From Luscinia megarhynchos (Eukaryota; Chordata; Aves; Passeriformes; Turdidae), in the NCBI GenBank assembly GCA_034336665.1, contig CM067568.1, positions 11,181,165 through 11,245,164 of the forward strand: 64,000 nucleotides of DNA, written 5' to 3'. Below the pieces are notes generated by a model that did not search any database, was not told where the DNA came from, and was given only the letters and a program-made list of their open reading frames with translations. Position numbers and translations under genes: made by a program. Of the stretch, positions 54,240-64,000 are shown piece after piece. Each line of letters opens with the position of its first letter. Within the stretch, counting starts at the first letter, position 1.

Positions 54240-54651
54240 TATAATAATAAATATAAAACAAAATAAAAATTCTTAAACATTATCTCTTTCCTCTTTCTTC
54301 TTCCTTCTTCTCAATTTAAAATAATATTTTTAATTAAATAATTAATACTACACTACAAATCACCAAAAATCAATTATTAAATAAAAATATAAATAATATA
54401 AATATTGACTCTTTATTAAACTATTTAACTTTAAAAAACTTATTACTCACTAAATTCACCTCCATTTTACTCACTTTTAACTAATAACTAAAAATATTAC
54501 AAAACTCTCCATGCTTTAAATAAAATTTAATAAGGAACCAAATGCAAACACAAAAAAAATTCATCTCCTTCATATCTTTAATCCTATAAAAACAAAACTA
54601 CGAAAAAACCCCAAACACTAATTAAATAATACAACTAACCAACTACAATTC
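54240..54651 (+). mobile_element. G-depleted tract, probable APOBEC-hypermutated retroelement remnant
   Basis: From 54241 to 54650 the plus strand has 6 G in 410 bases against 75 C, while both flanks have normal G content right up to the edges. The tract is not a simple repeat: it has high word complexity, with many AAATAAA, TTAACT and CTAACC-like words. Loss of G but not C is the mark of cytidine deaminase acting on minus-strand retroviral cDNA, and published work reports strong editing of songbird LTR elements. The element would therefore lie in plus orientation. The class cannot be read after this much change, and no target duplication or terminal TG...CA could be fixed, so edges are approximate. 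Alternatives are an unusual low-complexity satellite or another strand-biased process. Confidence 0.65.
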
Positions 54652-56587
54652 TGCACTGTCACAGGGAGACACGAATCAGATTGGGAGCCTTGTGGCTCCA
54701 GGAGGCAAAAGCTTCAGGGGAGCCTGGTGAGAGCTGCAGAATTGGGCTGGGCTGGCACTGGCCCCTCTCAGCAAAGGCTGAGCCAATCTGCTCCTTGGAG
54801 GAAGGAAGATGGAGAGAGACATGGATGTGCTGTCCATCTACCTGAGTTAGCAAGATGCAGTGACAGAGATGTTCCTAAATGGCAATACTTCTATTTCACT
54901 CATTTCAAATAACTTGGGGGAGAGTTCTGCTTTTTAACTCTCCAGTACCTGCTTTAGGTTGCTTCTTTTACTAATTCCTTTGCTGGCTAAGAATAGTAGC
55001 AAAGCTTTTTACATAAAGCAAGTGGTCTTGCAGTGTGATTTTTTGTTTATTCTGAGTTATATGTTTTAATTATTAATAAGTATTTTGAATTGAGATAATT
55101 GAAACATTTCATCACTACATTTTTAATCCTTAGATTTGAGATGGACCCTGGGTAGAGAGTTTACATCTAGACCTAATGGCATAAACATATCCTTGCTTTA
55201 ATTGTCAGAAAATAGTTTCATAATTTCTGTTTTAGTGAGTCTTCAGTTATACACAAATTTAGCACCCTTTTTATTTGATCAAAGTTTGTATGTGTGACAA
55301 AGCAATTGTCTTGTTGCATGCATTCCCATCCTCTTCGATTTCATATCATTTCTGTAGGATCTCATCTAAGGGATGCTTTTTTCTTATCATTCTTTGGGCT
55401 TAATTTTGCTGTGGCAAATCAGGCCCTGTGCTCTTTTTGTTTCACACCCTGTCATTTAGAATCAGACAACAATAATTCTGGGATTGGAATGTGCTTTCTG
55501 TTATCTGGCTGATTTTGATGGATTGTCATGCGAGGGTTTGACTTTGCAGGGGTTGAATGTAGCATTCAAATGTTTTGAGCAGTTAACTGAACAAACATGC
55601 AAGGGAAACTAGAGAGAAAGGTCACCAGCACAGTGTTTGGTGAACAAAGCTTTGCAGGTTTTTTTGTTGGTGTTGTTTGTGGGTTTGTTGTTGGGTTTTT
55701 GTTGGCTTTTTTTTTATTATTTTTTTTTTAAACTTGAGAAAGCTTTGAAATAGTGTATTGTAACACAGTTTGCAGACCACTGAATTATGCACTGTACACA
55801 TGGTTAGCAATTTATGGGGCCATGAGTTATTTAATCAGGTAATGCATATGCTTTGTACAACAAGCAAGCAGATGCAAACTCTGAATGGAAGAAATCGTTT
55901 ATCCTTTGAATGACACACATTATATGCTGTGCTATTGGAAAATAATATGACTTTTTCCAGCCAAAAGCTGTCATTTCCAGTGGTCATTGTCTCATCTGAA
56001 GACATCAATTAAGCATCAAATTGTAATAAACAGTGACTTTCATTTGAGGTGTGGTAAACAAGGCAAAACAGAGAAACCTCAGGTCTCTGGCATTAGGGTC
56101 TTGTGTTGTCATTGCTGTGAATTTTAGGTTTTTTGCAGGAAAGGACACTGATTATGACAAGGCTTTGTTAATACCTTGTGAAACTGAAATGTCATCTTGC
56201 TGTAGAGGTTTTAGCCCCAATGAATGGGAAGTGGCAGATAGCTGCAATGATGTGTTGCAGCATAGGATATAAAGGGTAAGGACAACTAAGGAAAAAGCAT
56301 TGTACTCTTCACAACAGACAGGGCTTTTTTGCAGTGTTGGCTCAGCACTCTGGGGCTCCTATTTTGGGTTGGGCTCTGTTGGTTATGTAAAAATGAAAGA
56401 AACAGAAAAGAAAGTAAGAAACCCATTAGAGGGAAATAAAGCAAATCTCAGAAAAAAGGTGATGTGAGGATGAATTTTTGAACTCCTTGTACTTGGGAAA
56501 AAGCCTTAATCTTCAAAATTGTGAGGGACAGAAAGGGGGGAGTGGAAAGTTATGATCAGCTCTGACTCTGCTAGAGAGAGGAAGTGA
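54652..56587. other. Noncoding stretch
   Basis: No supportable gene. The first 200 bases are GC-richer than the hypermutated tract and may or may not belong to the same insertion. A G/T-rich low-complexity tract lies at 55658-55730. A segment at 56139-56275 has an acceptor (GGTTTTTTGCAG) and a donor (GTAAGG), but its open frame ends in a stop just before the donor, so it is not called. Confidence 0.45.
55658..55730. repeat. GTT-rich low-complexity tract
   Basis: The plus strand is almost entirely G and T, with repeated TTGTTGG and GGGTTTG words grading into T-runs. It is simple-sequence DNA. Confidence 0.75.
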
Positions 56588-56936
56588 AGGGGAGATCTTA
56601 TTGGAATCTACAGCTTCCTTGTGAGGGGAAGCAGAGGGGCAGGCACTGATCTCATCCCTCTGGTAACCAGAGGCAGGACCCAAGGGAGTGGTCTGAGGTT
56701 GATTCAGGGGAGGTTTAGGTTGGGTATCAGGAAAAGGTTCTTCCCCAGAGGGTGTTTGGGCACTGGAACAGCTCCCCAGGGCAGTGGTCACAGCACCAGC
56801 CTGACAGAGCTCAAGAAGTGTTTGAGCTCTCAGGCTCATGGTGGGACTCTGGGGGTGTCCTGTGCAGGAGCTGGACTTTGACAATCCTTGTGTGGCCTTT
56901 CCAGTTGAAGATATTCTATGGTTCTGCCACAAAAGG
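56588..56936 (+). mobile_element. CR1 LINE, 3' end fragment (plus strand)
   Basis: A 5'-truncated CR1 copy in plus orientation. Family landmarks in order are GGGGAGATCTTATTG, GGGGAGGTTTAGGTTGGGTA, AGGAAAAGGTTCTTC, GGGCACTGGAACAGCTCCCC, GTGGTCACAGCACCA, CTGACAGAGCTCAAGAAG and the 3' terminal ATTCTATGGTTCTG. The wording differs from the 3' end at 892-1295, so this belongs to a different CR1 subfamily. Only the 3' untranslated part is present. Open frames on both strands over this interval, including a 151-codon minus-strand frame at 56513-56968, are repeat shadows. Confidence 0.95.
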
Positions 56937-57574
56937 CCCTGTCTTTTGGATGTGAGAGTGGTGGACATGAAGGAGCAGGGTCTTGTCCCACTTGCTACAT
57001 CTCAGTGTCCATCCCAGTAACCAGAGCCACAGATCAGACCAGGCAGGAATGACAAGGAGTCCTTCCAGAGTAAAAGCAGAGGCGTTGTGTCACAAAGGCA
57101 TCCCTAAAGAAATGAAGCCTTTGTGACAGGCCTGAACCTTTCAGTGTACCCTAGGAGAGCGATCCAGTGGACCCCTGAGGGATGATCACACTCAAGAGCC
57201 ACAGATACAACTAGGCACTGACTTCTACAAGCTGAGACTGCACGGCATGCTCTAGATGTGAGTGATGTAGCCAGAGCACTGCTGAGCACTTGTGCGAGGC
57301 TGGAAAGCTGCGCTGAAGTGACTGACTGTCACCTACAGCAGGGATGAAATGCTGCCTCCTCAGAGAAGCGTTCTTCACCCACTGCTCAAAGCCTGAGGAC
57401 AGTGCAGAGCTCCCTGGAGCTGCTGCTCACAGCAGCTGGGTGAGTGGGAGATGAGAGGGAGCAGTGCAGACGGGTCTCCTGCTGCACTGTCCCCTCCGTG
57501 CTTGTTGGAGTCAGTGAGTCAGGGGTCTCTGAATCCTTCAGGGAGAAATCAGAGTGCAGGGATTGAATTAAAGC
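56937..57574. other. GC-richer block between CR1 and an LTR-like segment, unresolved
   Basis: About 600 bp with roughly eight CpGs, more than elsewhere in the window. It contains no recognisable gene and I cannot assign it to a repeat family. Its position between a CR1 end and an LTR-like segment suggests it could be the upstream part of the same retroelement or an older insertion. No open frame of note is present. Confidence 0.35.
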
Positions 57575-57944
57575 CTTTGGATGGATTGAAGTACACTAAG
57601 CAGTTCACACATAAAGTAGACATTTAAGTAGAAGTAAGTTAGTAAGTTTTAGGGTGAGCTCTAATGCTTTTAGTAAGTGAAAGGTTTCAAACGCCACAGT
57701 AGCAGTAAAAGTTCTAGTGAAGGTCAAAAACATACTGATATCTTCAGCAAGAGGCTCCAGGCCCACAGTTGTAGACAGGACTTAGACATAATAGAGCTAT
57801 AGCAAGAATATTGCTTACATTTTTCACATAGAACAAGATAGGTTGTATGAGTTGTATATGTAACCCAGTGTGCTAAGAAACTAGAATTCTAATAGGTCAA
57901 GGAGTGGTGGTCCAAGCTTGCATCTTATCTTGTTAGAAAAATCC

Positions 57945-57951
57945 TATATAA
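57945..57951 (+). promoter_or_regulatory. TATA box of the LTR-like segment
   Basis: CCTATATAAGAG is a near-consensus TATA element. With AATAAA 134 bases downstream it defines a compact transcription unit typical of an LTR U3-R junction. Confidence 0.5.
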
Positions 57952-57978
57952 GAGTATGTATTGGGGAGAGTTGTTTTA

Positions 57979-58062
57979 GCCATTGGCTTTTGCCAGGGCT
58001 GCTAGCCATTTGCTTATTGCCACTGCATTTGCCATTGCTTTGCCATTGCTTTTGCTATTGCC
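57979..58062 (+). repeat. Degenerate GCCATTGC minisatellite
   Basis: Units such as GCCATTGGCTTTT, GCCATTTGCTTATT, GCCATTGCTTT and GCTATTGCC follow one another with variable length. They lie between the TATA box and the AATAAA of the LTR-like segment, so they would be in its transcript. Confidence 0.75.
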
Positions 58063-58084
58063 TGTTGAGAATGATGTGCTTTGT

Positions 58085-58090
58085 AATAAA
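58085..58090 (+). terminator. Polyadenylation signal of the LTR-like segment
   Basis: AATAAA lies in TTGTAATAAATAACC and is followed by a T-run, in the position expected at the end of the R region. Confidence 0.45.
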
Positions 58091-58135
58091 TAACCTTTTT
58101 AACTATTAGCTGCTCTGCTTATTTAAGATAACCCA

Positions 58136-61100
58136 ACGAAGTAGCAGCCAAGAGCTCAGAGTTGGTGCCTTAGAGCACTGGGGGTCAGGAACCTCAGCCA
58201 TGCTCACCTTCCTGGGCTCTGCCATGCTCCCTGCACCTTTCTCTGAGAGACTCTGGCTCTCCCACAATCCCTCCTGGTCAGATTTTTCTCTGAAAGCTGG
58301 AAAGCTGTCTGGGAAGAGAGGGAGATGCTCCAGTCTGTCAGAGTGGCATTGCTGCATGTTTATTCCTGGAATGGCTAGGCCCACTTTATTTTCTTTGTAG
58401 AGTTGGGATTTTTTTAATTCCTGAGAAAGGATCCAGCTTTGAAATTTTCCCTGATTATGAAGAAGCAAAAGTCTTCCTTCATGTTTCCAGCATCTGACTT
58501 CAACAAAAGTCCCCTAAGGTTTTCCAGTTAGAGATTGGACTTATGTGAATAATGGTGACTCAAATATTCCAAAGCAATTTTAATATTCCCTATATCCATC
58601 AAAGTACTGCAGCTTAGGTCCATGCAACTAGCTTCAGAAAGCCACGTGAAAATGCAAATGTTTGCTTTCTCAACCAGAACTGAAAAATACTAAGCATTTC
58701 TAAAGGAGAAACAGAACAGTATGTTCTACTTTCCTTATGTATTTTATAAAAAATGCATATATAAAAATGAATATAAATTCTTTTAGGAGAAATTGTTTCA
58801 TAAAAGAAACATGAGTTTGCTTTGGCAAAGATGCTTATGATTTATGGTTCATTCTGTAAACTTGGCCAAACAATTTCCTTCTCCTTTATGATTGGAGAGC
58901 AGAGCTGTCGGGGGCAGGGAGTTACAGCATGGCATCTGTTCTTAGAGCAAGAGAATTATGTTTATTCATGATTAGTTTATGCAGCAAATGCATCAAAGAG
59001 TTTATTTGAATTTTTGATAAATTTGCCTTGTAGAAAAGAAATATTTTTCTTAATTGGACCTTATAGGAAAAATCCCAGTAATGGCAAATGCAAATGAGAA
59101 ATAATCTGAATTTGAAGAGGGTTTTTTTTTTTTTTCAGAACCACTACTGCTCAAAGTAGGGTGAGGCCACTGTCTTTGCACTTTTTAATAAAATTGTGGC
59201 TTTTCTTCTCCTCTTCATTTCCATATGCATATTCCATGGTAGTACAGTAGTGGTTTAACATGTAGCTTCTTCATGAATCTTTACTGAGAGCAGGAGATAA
59301 GTTTATCACTATCATGCTCAGTAGCCTTCTTTCCCTGCTTGCTTTTTAGTATTGAATGAGGTTTTATAAAGTGCCACCAACCATGCCAGTTTTCCATATT
59401 TTTCACTCTATGTAAATTTTTGCAGAGAGGTAGGGAGAGCAAGTGAAAGATTGACACTGGTATCTCCTGAAACGTTCCCTGTTTTTTTTAAGCAGCTCAA
59501 TTTTCCTATAGCATTGCCAAAAACCTAACAGATGATGTTTTCAGGATCAGAGACAGGAGATTGAAATGTTGCTAATGTCTGTAGCACTTAAGTCATAGAA
59601 TTCTGTAAAGAAATGTGCCATGATTGATCTGATTAATCTTTTAGATGGGTGGTGGGAGAGAAAGAAGCTTCTCCACCATGTGGAATTTTTATATTTATAT
59701 AACTGCTTTTTAGAGGCTGAGCTTGGGTGTCCTTGTAATATCCTGACACGGGTGACTTGCACTCAGCAATTCCAGCTGAATTGAGTGCTCTGCGTCAGAA
59801 AGGAAAAGTTTTCTGTCTGGCTGTAATAGAAACATTTTTTACAATTCTCTCCCAGGAGCAAAGTCCTGTGGGATCCTTTGGGGAATGTAAAGCAGCGTGG
59901 CACACAGGCCTGTTGTCACTATGCAGAACCTGTCCCCTTGCTGCAAAGAGGGTTCTCCACCTCAACCCAAATTTGGGTCATGGCCAAAAAGCATCAGGGT
60001 GTAGCTCATCATTTACAAGATTAGCTGGAATTTTGGATGAACATGGATGCTCTAGCTGAGCTGGAGAAACTGGCATTTACCCTGCCATGCTGATCTGCAG
60101 CAGATTTATTAGTCAGCCTTCATTCAGTCTAACAAAGCTACAAGACCTGGAGCTTGTGCTGGAGAATTCCAGTCCTTCCCCAGCTTCTCACTGATGAGGA
60201 GAGCAGGGGCACCTCGTTCTGGTGCCACCAGTCATGGCACAATGTCTACAGAAATCCTGGTTTCTCCTTGAAACTCACAGGAGCAATTACCTGCTGGTTA
60301 TCTCACACAGAATTGGGTCTTTCCAGCCCTGCCTTTCAGCTTCAGCGCTGCAATACTCGATAAGTGGAGCTAAAGACATTTTCCTTTTCAAGTCAGATCT
60401 TGTAAGTTCTCAGTCTCTGGGCTGGAAGCAGAGGGCAGTATTCATGTGTCTGTGTAGATACACATGCACACAATTCATCGAGCTTTAGCAAGGATGCAAA
60501 AAAGCCAACATACAAAGCACTGCAACCAAAGAGCAGAACTGGTCAGGCATTGCAATAATATAGCTTTTATTTTGGGAGGAAACAGACTTAGAAAAAAGAC
60601 AATTCTGTTGTTCTCTAAATTAGTAGGAGAGGAAAAAAAAATTACCAAAATTCAGAAAATTTAAAACATTTGATTAAGTCTGTTTGGCTTTCTCTCTTAA
60701 AGGAACCTGCTAAGTAAACACCCAGAACAATGTGCGTGAAAAATAGGCTTCAGTAGGGCTTGTGTTCCTACTGTTATTTGTTCAGTGCCTATAATGCCAC
60801 ACAGAACTTAAAGAACATTTAATATTACAATTAATTATATCATGTTGGAATAAATAATTTCCTAGACATGCACTCTGTCATGGTGACCACTGATAAGGAA
60901 TTTAATTTGAAACCCAGCTCTTGGCTTCTGAAAATCAGCTCTAACTAAATTGTCGCAGTCATTACATGTTGTAAAGCCTCTATATTTCACACTTCATTTT
61001 CTATCCAAATGGATGACAGCCTACTTCAAAGGGGAAGAAGTAAACCTGTGGTCAGAGTGTTCACCTGAGCAGCATGCTCTCCCTAGATCCCACGTCTGGC

Positions 61101-63494
61101 AGTTGCACGCATTTTGAATTCCTGCAGGTTTACAATTTAATTGGTCAAAAATCAAAGGGTGTCCAGTTGAACTTGACCTTATAACAGGGTCAGAGATTGG
61201 GGGCAGTGTTTGATTCTCCACCTTTCCTGACATTTCGCTGTTGCACAAAACTGGGAAAGATGTTTCAATGAACTTCCCAGGCTGGAAATGTTAACCCCAA
61301 ATGTTCAGAGCTTGTGGGCATGAAGTTTATATGGCAGAGAGACAGTTTTATAGCCCTGTTTGTGAGCCTTGTAGATGCTGAATTATAAGAAGAGAAAATG
61401 TACTAATTTGTACCTTTGCACAGTCTGTAACATCACCCCAAGTACTCAGATCCTCCTTCAGCCACTGTGAATGGTGCCAGTGTGTAAGACTTTGCCATGG
61501 AAAACATACAAATATTTCAAATTTCAGAGGCAGCATATACTGAACCCTCAACATTGTCTTTTTCATGACCAGTTCAGGAGGACTGGTGATGTTCCTTGTT
61601 GTATTTGTGGGCATCAGTCCGTGGGTACTTCTGATTTTTTGTTTTTGTGGAGATTATTGGGGGAAATGCTTGGAGGCAGGCTGGAAAGTGTTTGAAAGAA
61701 GTCTTAAAACAGAGTTGGTATGAATCTGAATGAAAAATTAAGGTTTGTTTGCTGCCTCATTGCTTTGGACAGTTTAAGTCACATCTTTCACAAAACCTCA
61801 TTTTGAGTATATTTGTGGATCCCTGGGTGAAATGAAGCTGGTGTAACTGAGCACAGGGACTCCAAACTCTTTCCTCTTTGCTCTCCTCTTTCTCCTACTC
61901 CCTTGGGCAGCCTGGTCTAAAGTGAGCAGAAGGGAATCATTGATCCTTGCTGAGGTTTGAAGGAACAGTGAGCTCTGCTGCCTTTGCTGGTCCTGCCAGC
62001 TGAGAGGGAATGCAGCAGGAATTTTTGGCAGTGGTGACATGGTAACTGAGGCAGGACTGTGTGATTGCATTGGCCTGTCTTCATTTCAACTCATGAACTA
62101 TTTGTGTCAACACTCAGGGTGTGCAGCTCACAGAAAGGGAGATGCCCTGTTGCTGTTGGACATGAGTACAATGGCCATACAGATTTAATTTGTATGGGGA
62201 CCCAAAAACTCTATTCATTTTCACTTTTTTCTTTTTTTCTTTCCTTGAGCCAAACTCCATATCTGGGGCTGTGTCACAACAGAGAGCAGTGTTTGGGGAC
62301 CTCAGTGTCATGTGCAAGTAATAAGAACATTCTCACTGTTTATCTGATCAGAGATTGATAGCTCAATACCTTTCACCTTGGCTGGGAAGGTAAAGGTGCA
62401 AGGATTTTAAACACTCTGTTTTCATCAGGGGACTGATTTGGGCTGGTATTTGTGATACTGTTCGTGTGTAAATGCCTGCTTTTAAAAGCATTTGTGTTTA
62501 GATAGGACCAGTTTGCTTTCCTTTTGGAAAAAACCCAAAGGAGATACACCTAGATGTATCATCAGAAAATGAGTGCTATGGTAGAAAATAGAATGCTTAC
62601 TACTGTTAACCACTGTCCATGCTAAAAACAGTAATGAGCATTTTTTAAAAAATAAATTTTAAACATCACTCATTTATAGGAAAAACATGTTAATTTTAAA
62701 AAAAATCTAATTTTCCACTCAGATTTATAGTCCCTTCTTCTTTACTCCTCATTCAGATTATTCATGCAAAACCTGAGGTGTTACTGGATGCTGGATATTT
62801 CTTTACTTATTTCTTGTTCATGTTTGTACCCAGCTCATTTGGCCATTTTCAAGTTATAACTGTGTTTTTTGGCACAGCTTTCAAAAACCTAACCAACTGT
62901 GGGATGGAAATTGCATTGTACAAAGTTGTCCCCACTTCCCACTAGCTGCCCATTTCACAAACAGGTTTATAAACCTGGCATGGCCCAGTATCATTATTCT
63001 GCAGCAGGTGTCAGCTGGGAGTTTTTTTATCTTTCAGGATCCCTTGACCTTTCTTTTGGGCACACGTACAGTGTGTTAATGATGAGCGATGTCCACACAT
63101 CAGCACTAATTCAAACTTGAGCTCTTCCAGAGTTTGAAATATGCATGGATAAAGTCTGTGCAGATGGTCCTGAATTTTAATATATAAAAGTCACACTAAA
63201 ACAAAGTTAACTTTTAAAATTCTGCAATAAATCACAAAAAGCTGAATATGATCCTCTAGATGTCTTAATTAGATGAATTTCTTTCACTTAATCAGACATT
63301 CAAAGTCAAAGGGACAAAAGACACAGCCTTTTTTAGTCACTAAATCTTGAATAATGGCTTAGTGGTCAGAAGAGTTGATCAAATTACTTGCTGCCATTCA
63401 TGTTTATATTTTGTTGTATTCTTTTTTCTTATTAAGTTGGAAATCGCTGCTTCAATTTTATTTACAAGACAGAATCAAGAATACCCTTCATCAG
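58136..63494. other. Noncoding stretch
   Basis: About 5.4 kb without a supportable gene or classifiable repeat. T-runs occur near 59121-59136. Two AT-rich, repeat-free stretches (58880-59060 and 60780-60990) have TAATTA or related homeodomain cores and could be conserved noncoding elements, but nothing in the sequence alone proves it. Short open frames here match no family. Confidence 0.45.
60780..60990. promoter_or_regulatory. Possible conserved noncoding element
   Basis: A repeat-free AT-rich stretch with the overlapping homeodomain words AATTAATTATAT near 60830-60841, further AATAATTT and AATTTAATTT words, and one retained CpG (TGTCGCAG near 60955). This is inferred from composition only. 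Confidence 0.18.
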
Positions 63495-63740
63495 GAATTG
63501 TAGTGATAGGACATGGAATAATGGGTTCCAATTGAAAGAAGGGAAATTTAGGTTAGATTTATGGAAGAAATTCTTTGCTGTGAGGGTGGTGAGGCACTGG
63601 GTGAGGTGTGGATGCCCCAGGCCAGGTTGGATGGAACTTTGAGCAAACTGGATTCATGGGAGGTGTCCCTTTCCAGGACAAGGGAGCTAAAATTGGATCA
63701 TCTTTAAGGCCCCTTCCAATGCAAACCTTTCTATGATGCT
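63495..63740 (+). mobile_element. CR1 LINE, 3' end fragment (plus strand)
   Basis: A short CR1 3' end in plus orientation. It reads in order TAGTGATAGGACATGG, TTGAAAGAAGGG, GGAAGAAATTCTTTGC, GTGAGGGTGGTGAGGCACTGG-like wording, GGATGCCCCAGG, GGCCCCTTCCAATGCAAACC and the terminal TTTCTATGATG. It is the same kind of 3' end as the minus-strand copy at 892-1295, read the other way. It is strongly truncated and has no coding sequence. Confidence 0.92.
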
Positions 63741-64000
63741 AGAATTCCCAGCAGCTGCATTTCCAGGCTTGCTGCCACCCAAGAATTTGGCATCCTGGCC
63801 ATCTGCACAGGGATGCATTTGAGGAGTGGTTAGTTTGCAATCTGACCTTCAAAGACGGGTGAATAGCAAGAACCAGGATGAGCCCCACAACCCAAATTTA
63901 GGCTTCTCAGATAGGAGCCAGCAGCAAGAAGGGCAGGGGGTGAGGTCCCTGAGCATCCTCTGGGCTCAGAGAGGGACACTTCACCCTCTGTGTGCTGCTC
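63741..64000. other. Noncoding end of window
   Basis: About 260 bases of moderately GC-rich DNA after the CR1 end. I see no gene or repeat. The window stops here, so any feature crossing the edge would be cut. Confidence 0.5.

Larger units (their letters stand above)
57575..58135 (+). mobile_element. LTR-like segment with promoter and polyadenylation signal
   Basis: This segment has the order expected of a retroviral LTR on the plus strand. There is an AT-rich U3-like part, a TATA box (TATATAA, 57945-57951), and about 130 bp later AATAAA (58085-58090), followed by a short U5-like end near ATAACCCA (about 58128-58135). The putative transcribed part contains a degenerate GCCATTGC minisatellite. 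No internal retroviral sequence is recognisable and neither end could be fixed with a target duplication, so the limits are approximate. A cellular promoter with a chance downstream AATAAA is the main alternative. Confidence 0.5.

Noticed and set aside
54240..54651. Nuclear copy of mitochondrial DNA
   Set aside because: Bird mitochondrial light-strand sequence is G-poor but much richer in C than this tract, and I recognise no mitochondrial gene words here.
56139..56275. Exon-like segment with good acceptor and donor
   Set aside because: Its open frame ends in TAA three bases before the donor, so it would not be a normal internal coding exon. A noncoding exon remains possible.
56513..56968. 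151-codon minus-strand open frame
   Set aside because: It lies almost entirely antisense to the CR1 3' end at 56588-56936 and is a repeat shadow.
1..64000. tRNA, rRNA, CRISPR array, bacterial operon or phage features
   Set aside because: I looked for these on both strands and saw no cloverleaf with A and B boxes, no regularly spaced direct repeats and no closely packed genes. Base composition and the repeats are those of a bird.

Overview
This window looks like vertebrate, most likely songbird (passerine), nuclear DNA that is intronic or intergenic. It is AT-rich and CpG-poor, with no long conserved reading frames, no operons and no bacterial signals. The diagnosis rests on three avian CR1 LINE 3' ends (about 892-1295 minus, 56588-56936 plus, 63495-63740 plus) and on a 726-bp LTR (42058-42783) that I recognise from memory as a type common in songbird genomes. 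No complete gene is present. The long open frames show no family I recognise and most are explained by base composition or repeats.

Layout. 1-10.3 kb: noncoding, with one CR1 fragment and low-complexity tracts. 10.3-36.5 kb: three short open segments, each between a good splice acceptor and donor (10371-10401, 24711-24777, 36403-36447). Their phases fit together, so they could be plus-strand exons of one large-intron gene, which I cannot name. Two weaker exon-like segments (31709-31775, 33346-33421) lie between them. Several AT-rich stretches with clustered homeodomain, SOX or octamer-type motifs may be conserved noncoding elements. Near 35.87 kb an AATAAA followed by an A-run resembles an mRNA 3' end or a retrocopy tail. 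36.5-54.2 kb: noncoding, interrupted by the solo LTR at 42.06-42.78 kb, which has intact TG...CA ends and a 5-bp target duplication (GTGGG).

54.24-54.65 kb is the most striking segment: about 410 bp with only 6 G against 75 C on the plus strand, in otherwise balanced DNA. This is the pattern expected of an APOBEC-type G-to-A hypermutated retroelement copy. 56.6-58.1 kb is repeat-rich: a CR1 3' end, an unexplained GC-richer block, and an LTR-like segment with a TATA box, a degenerate GCCATTGC-type minisatellite and a polyadenylation signal. 58.1-64 kb is noncoding apart from the last CR1 end.

Nothing here supports a new multi-gene system. The points worth following up are the G-depleted tract, the two LTRs and the phase-compatible exon candidates.
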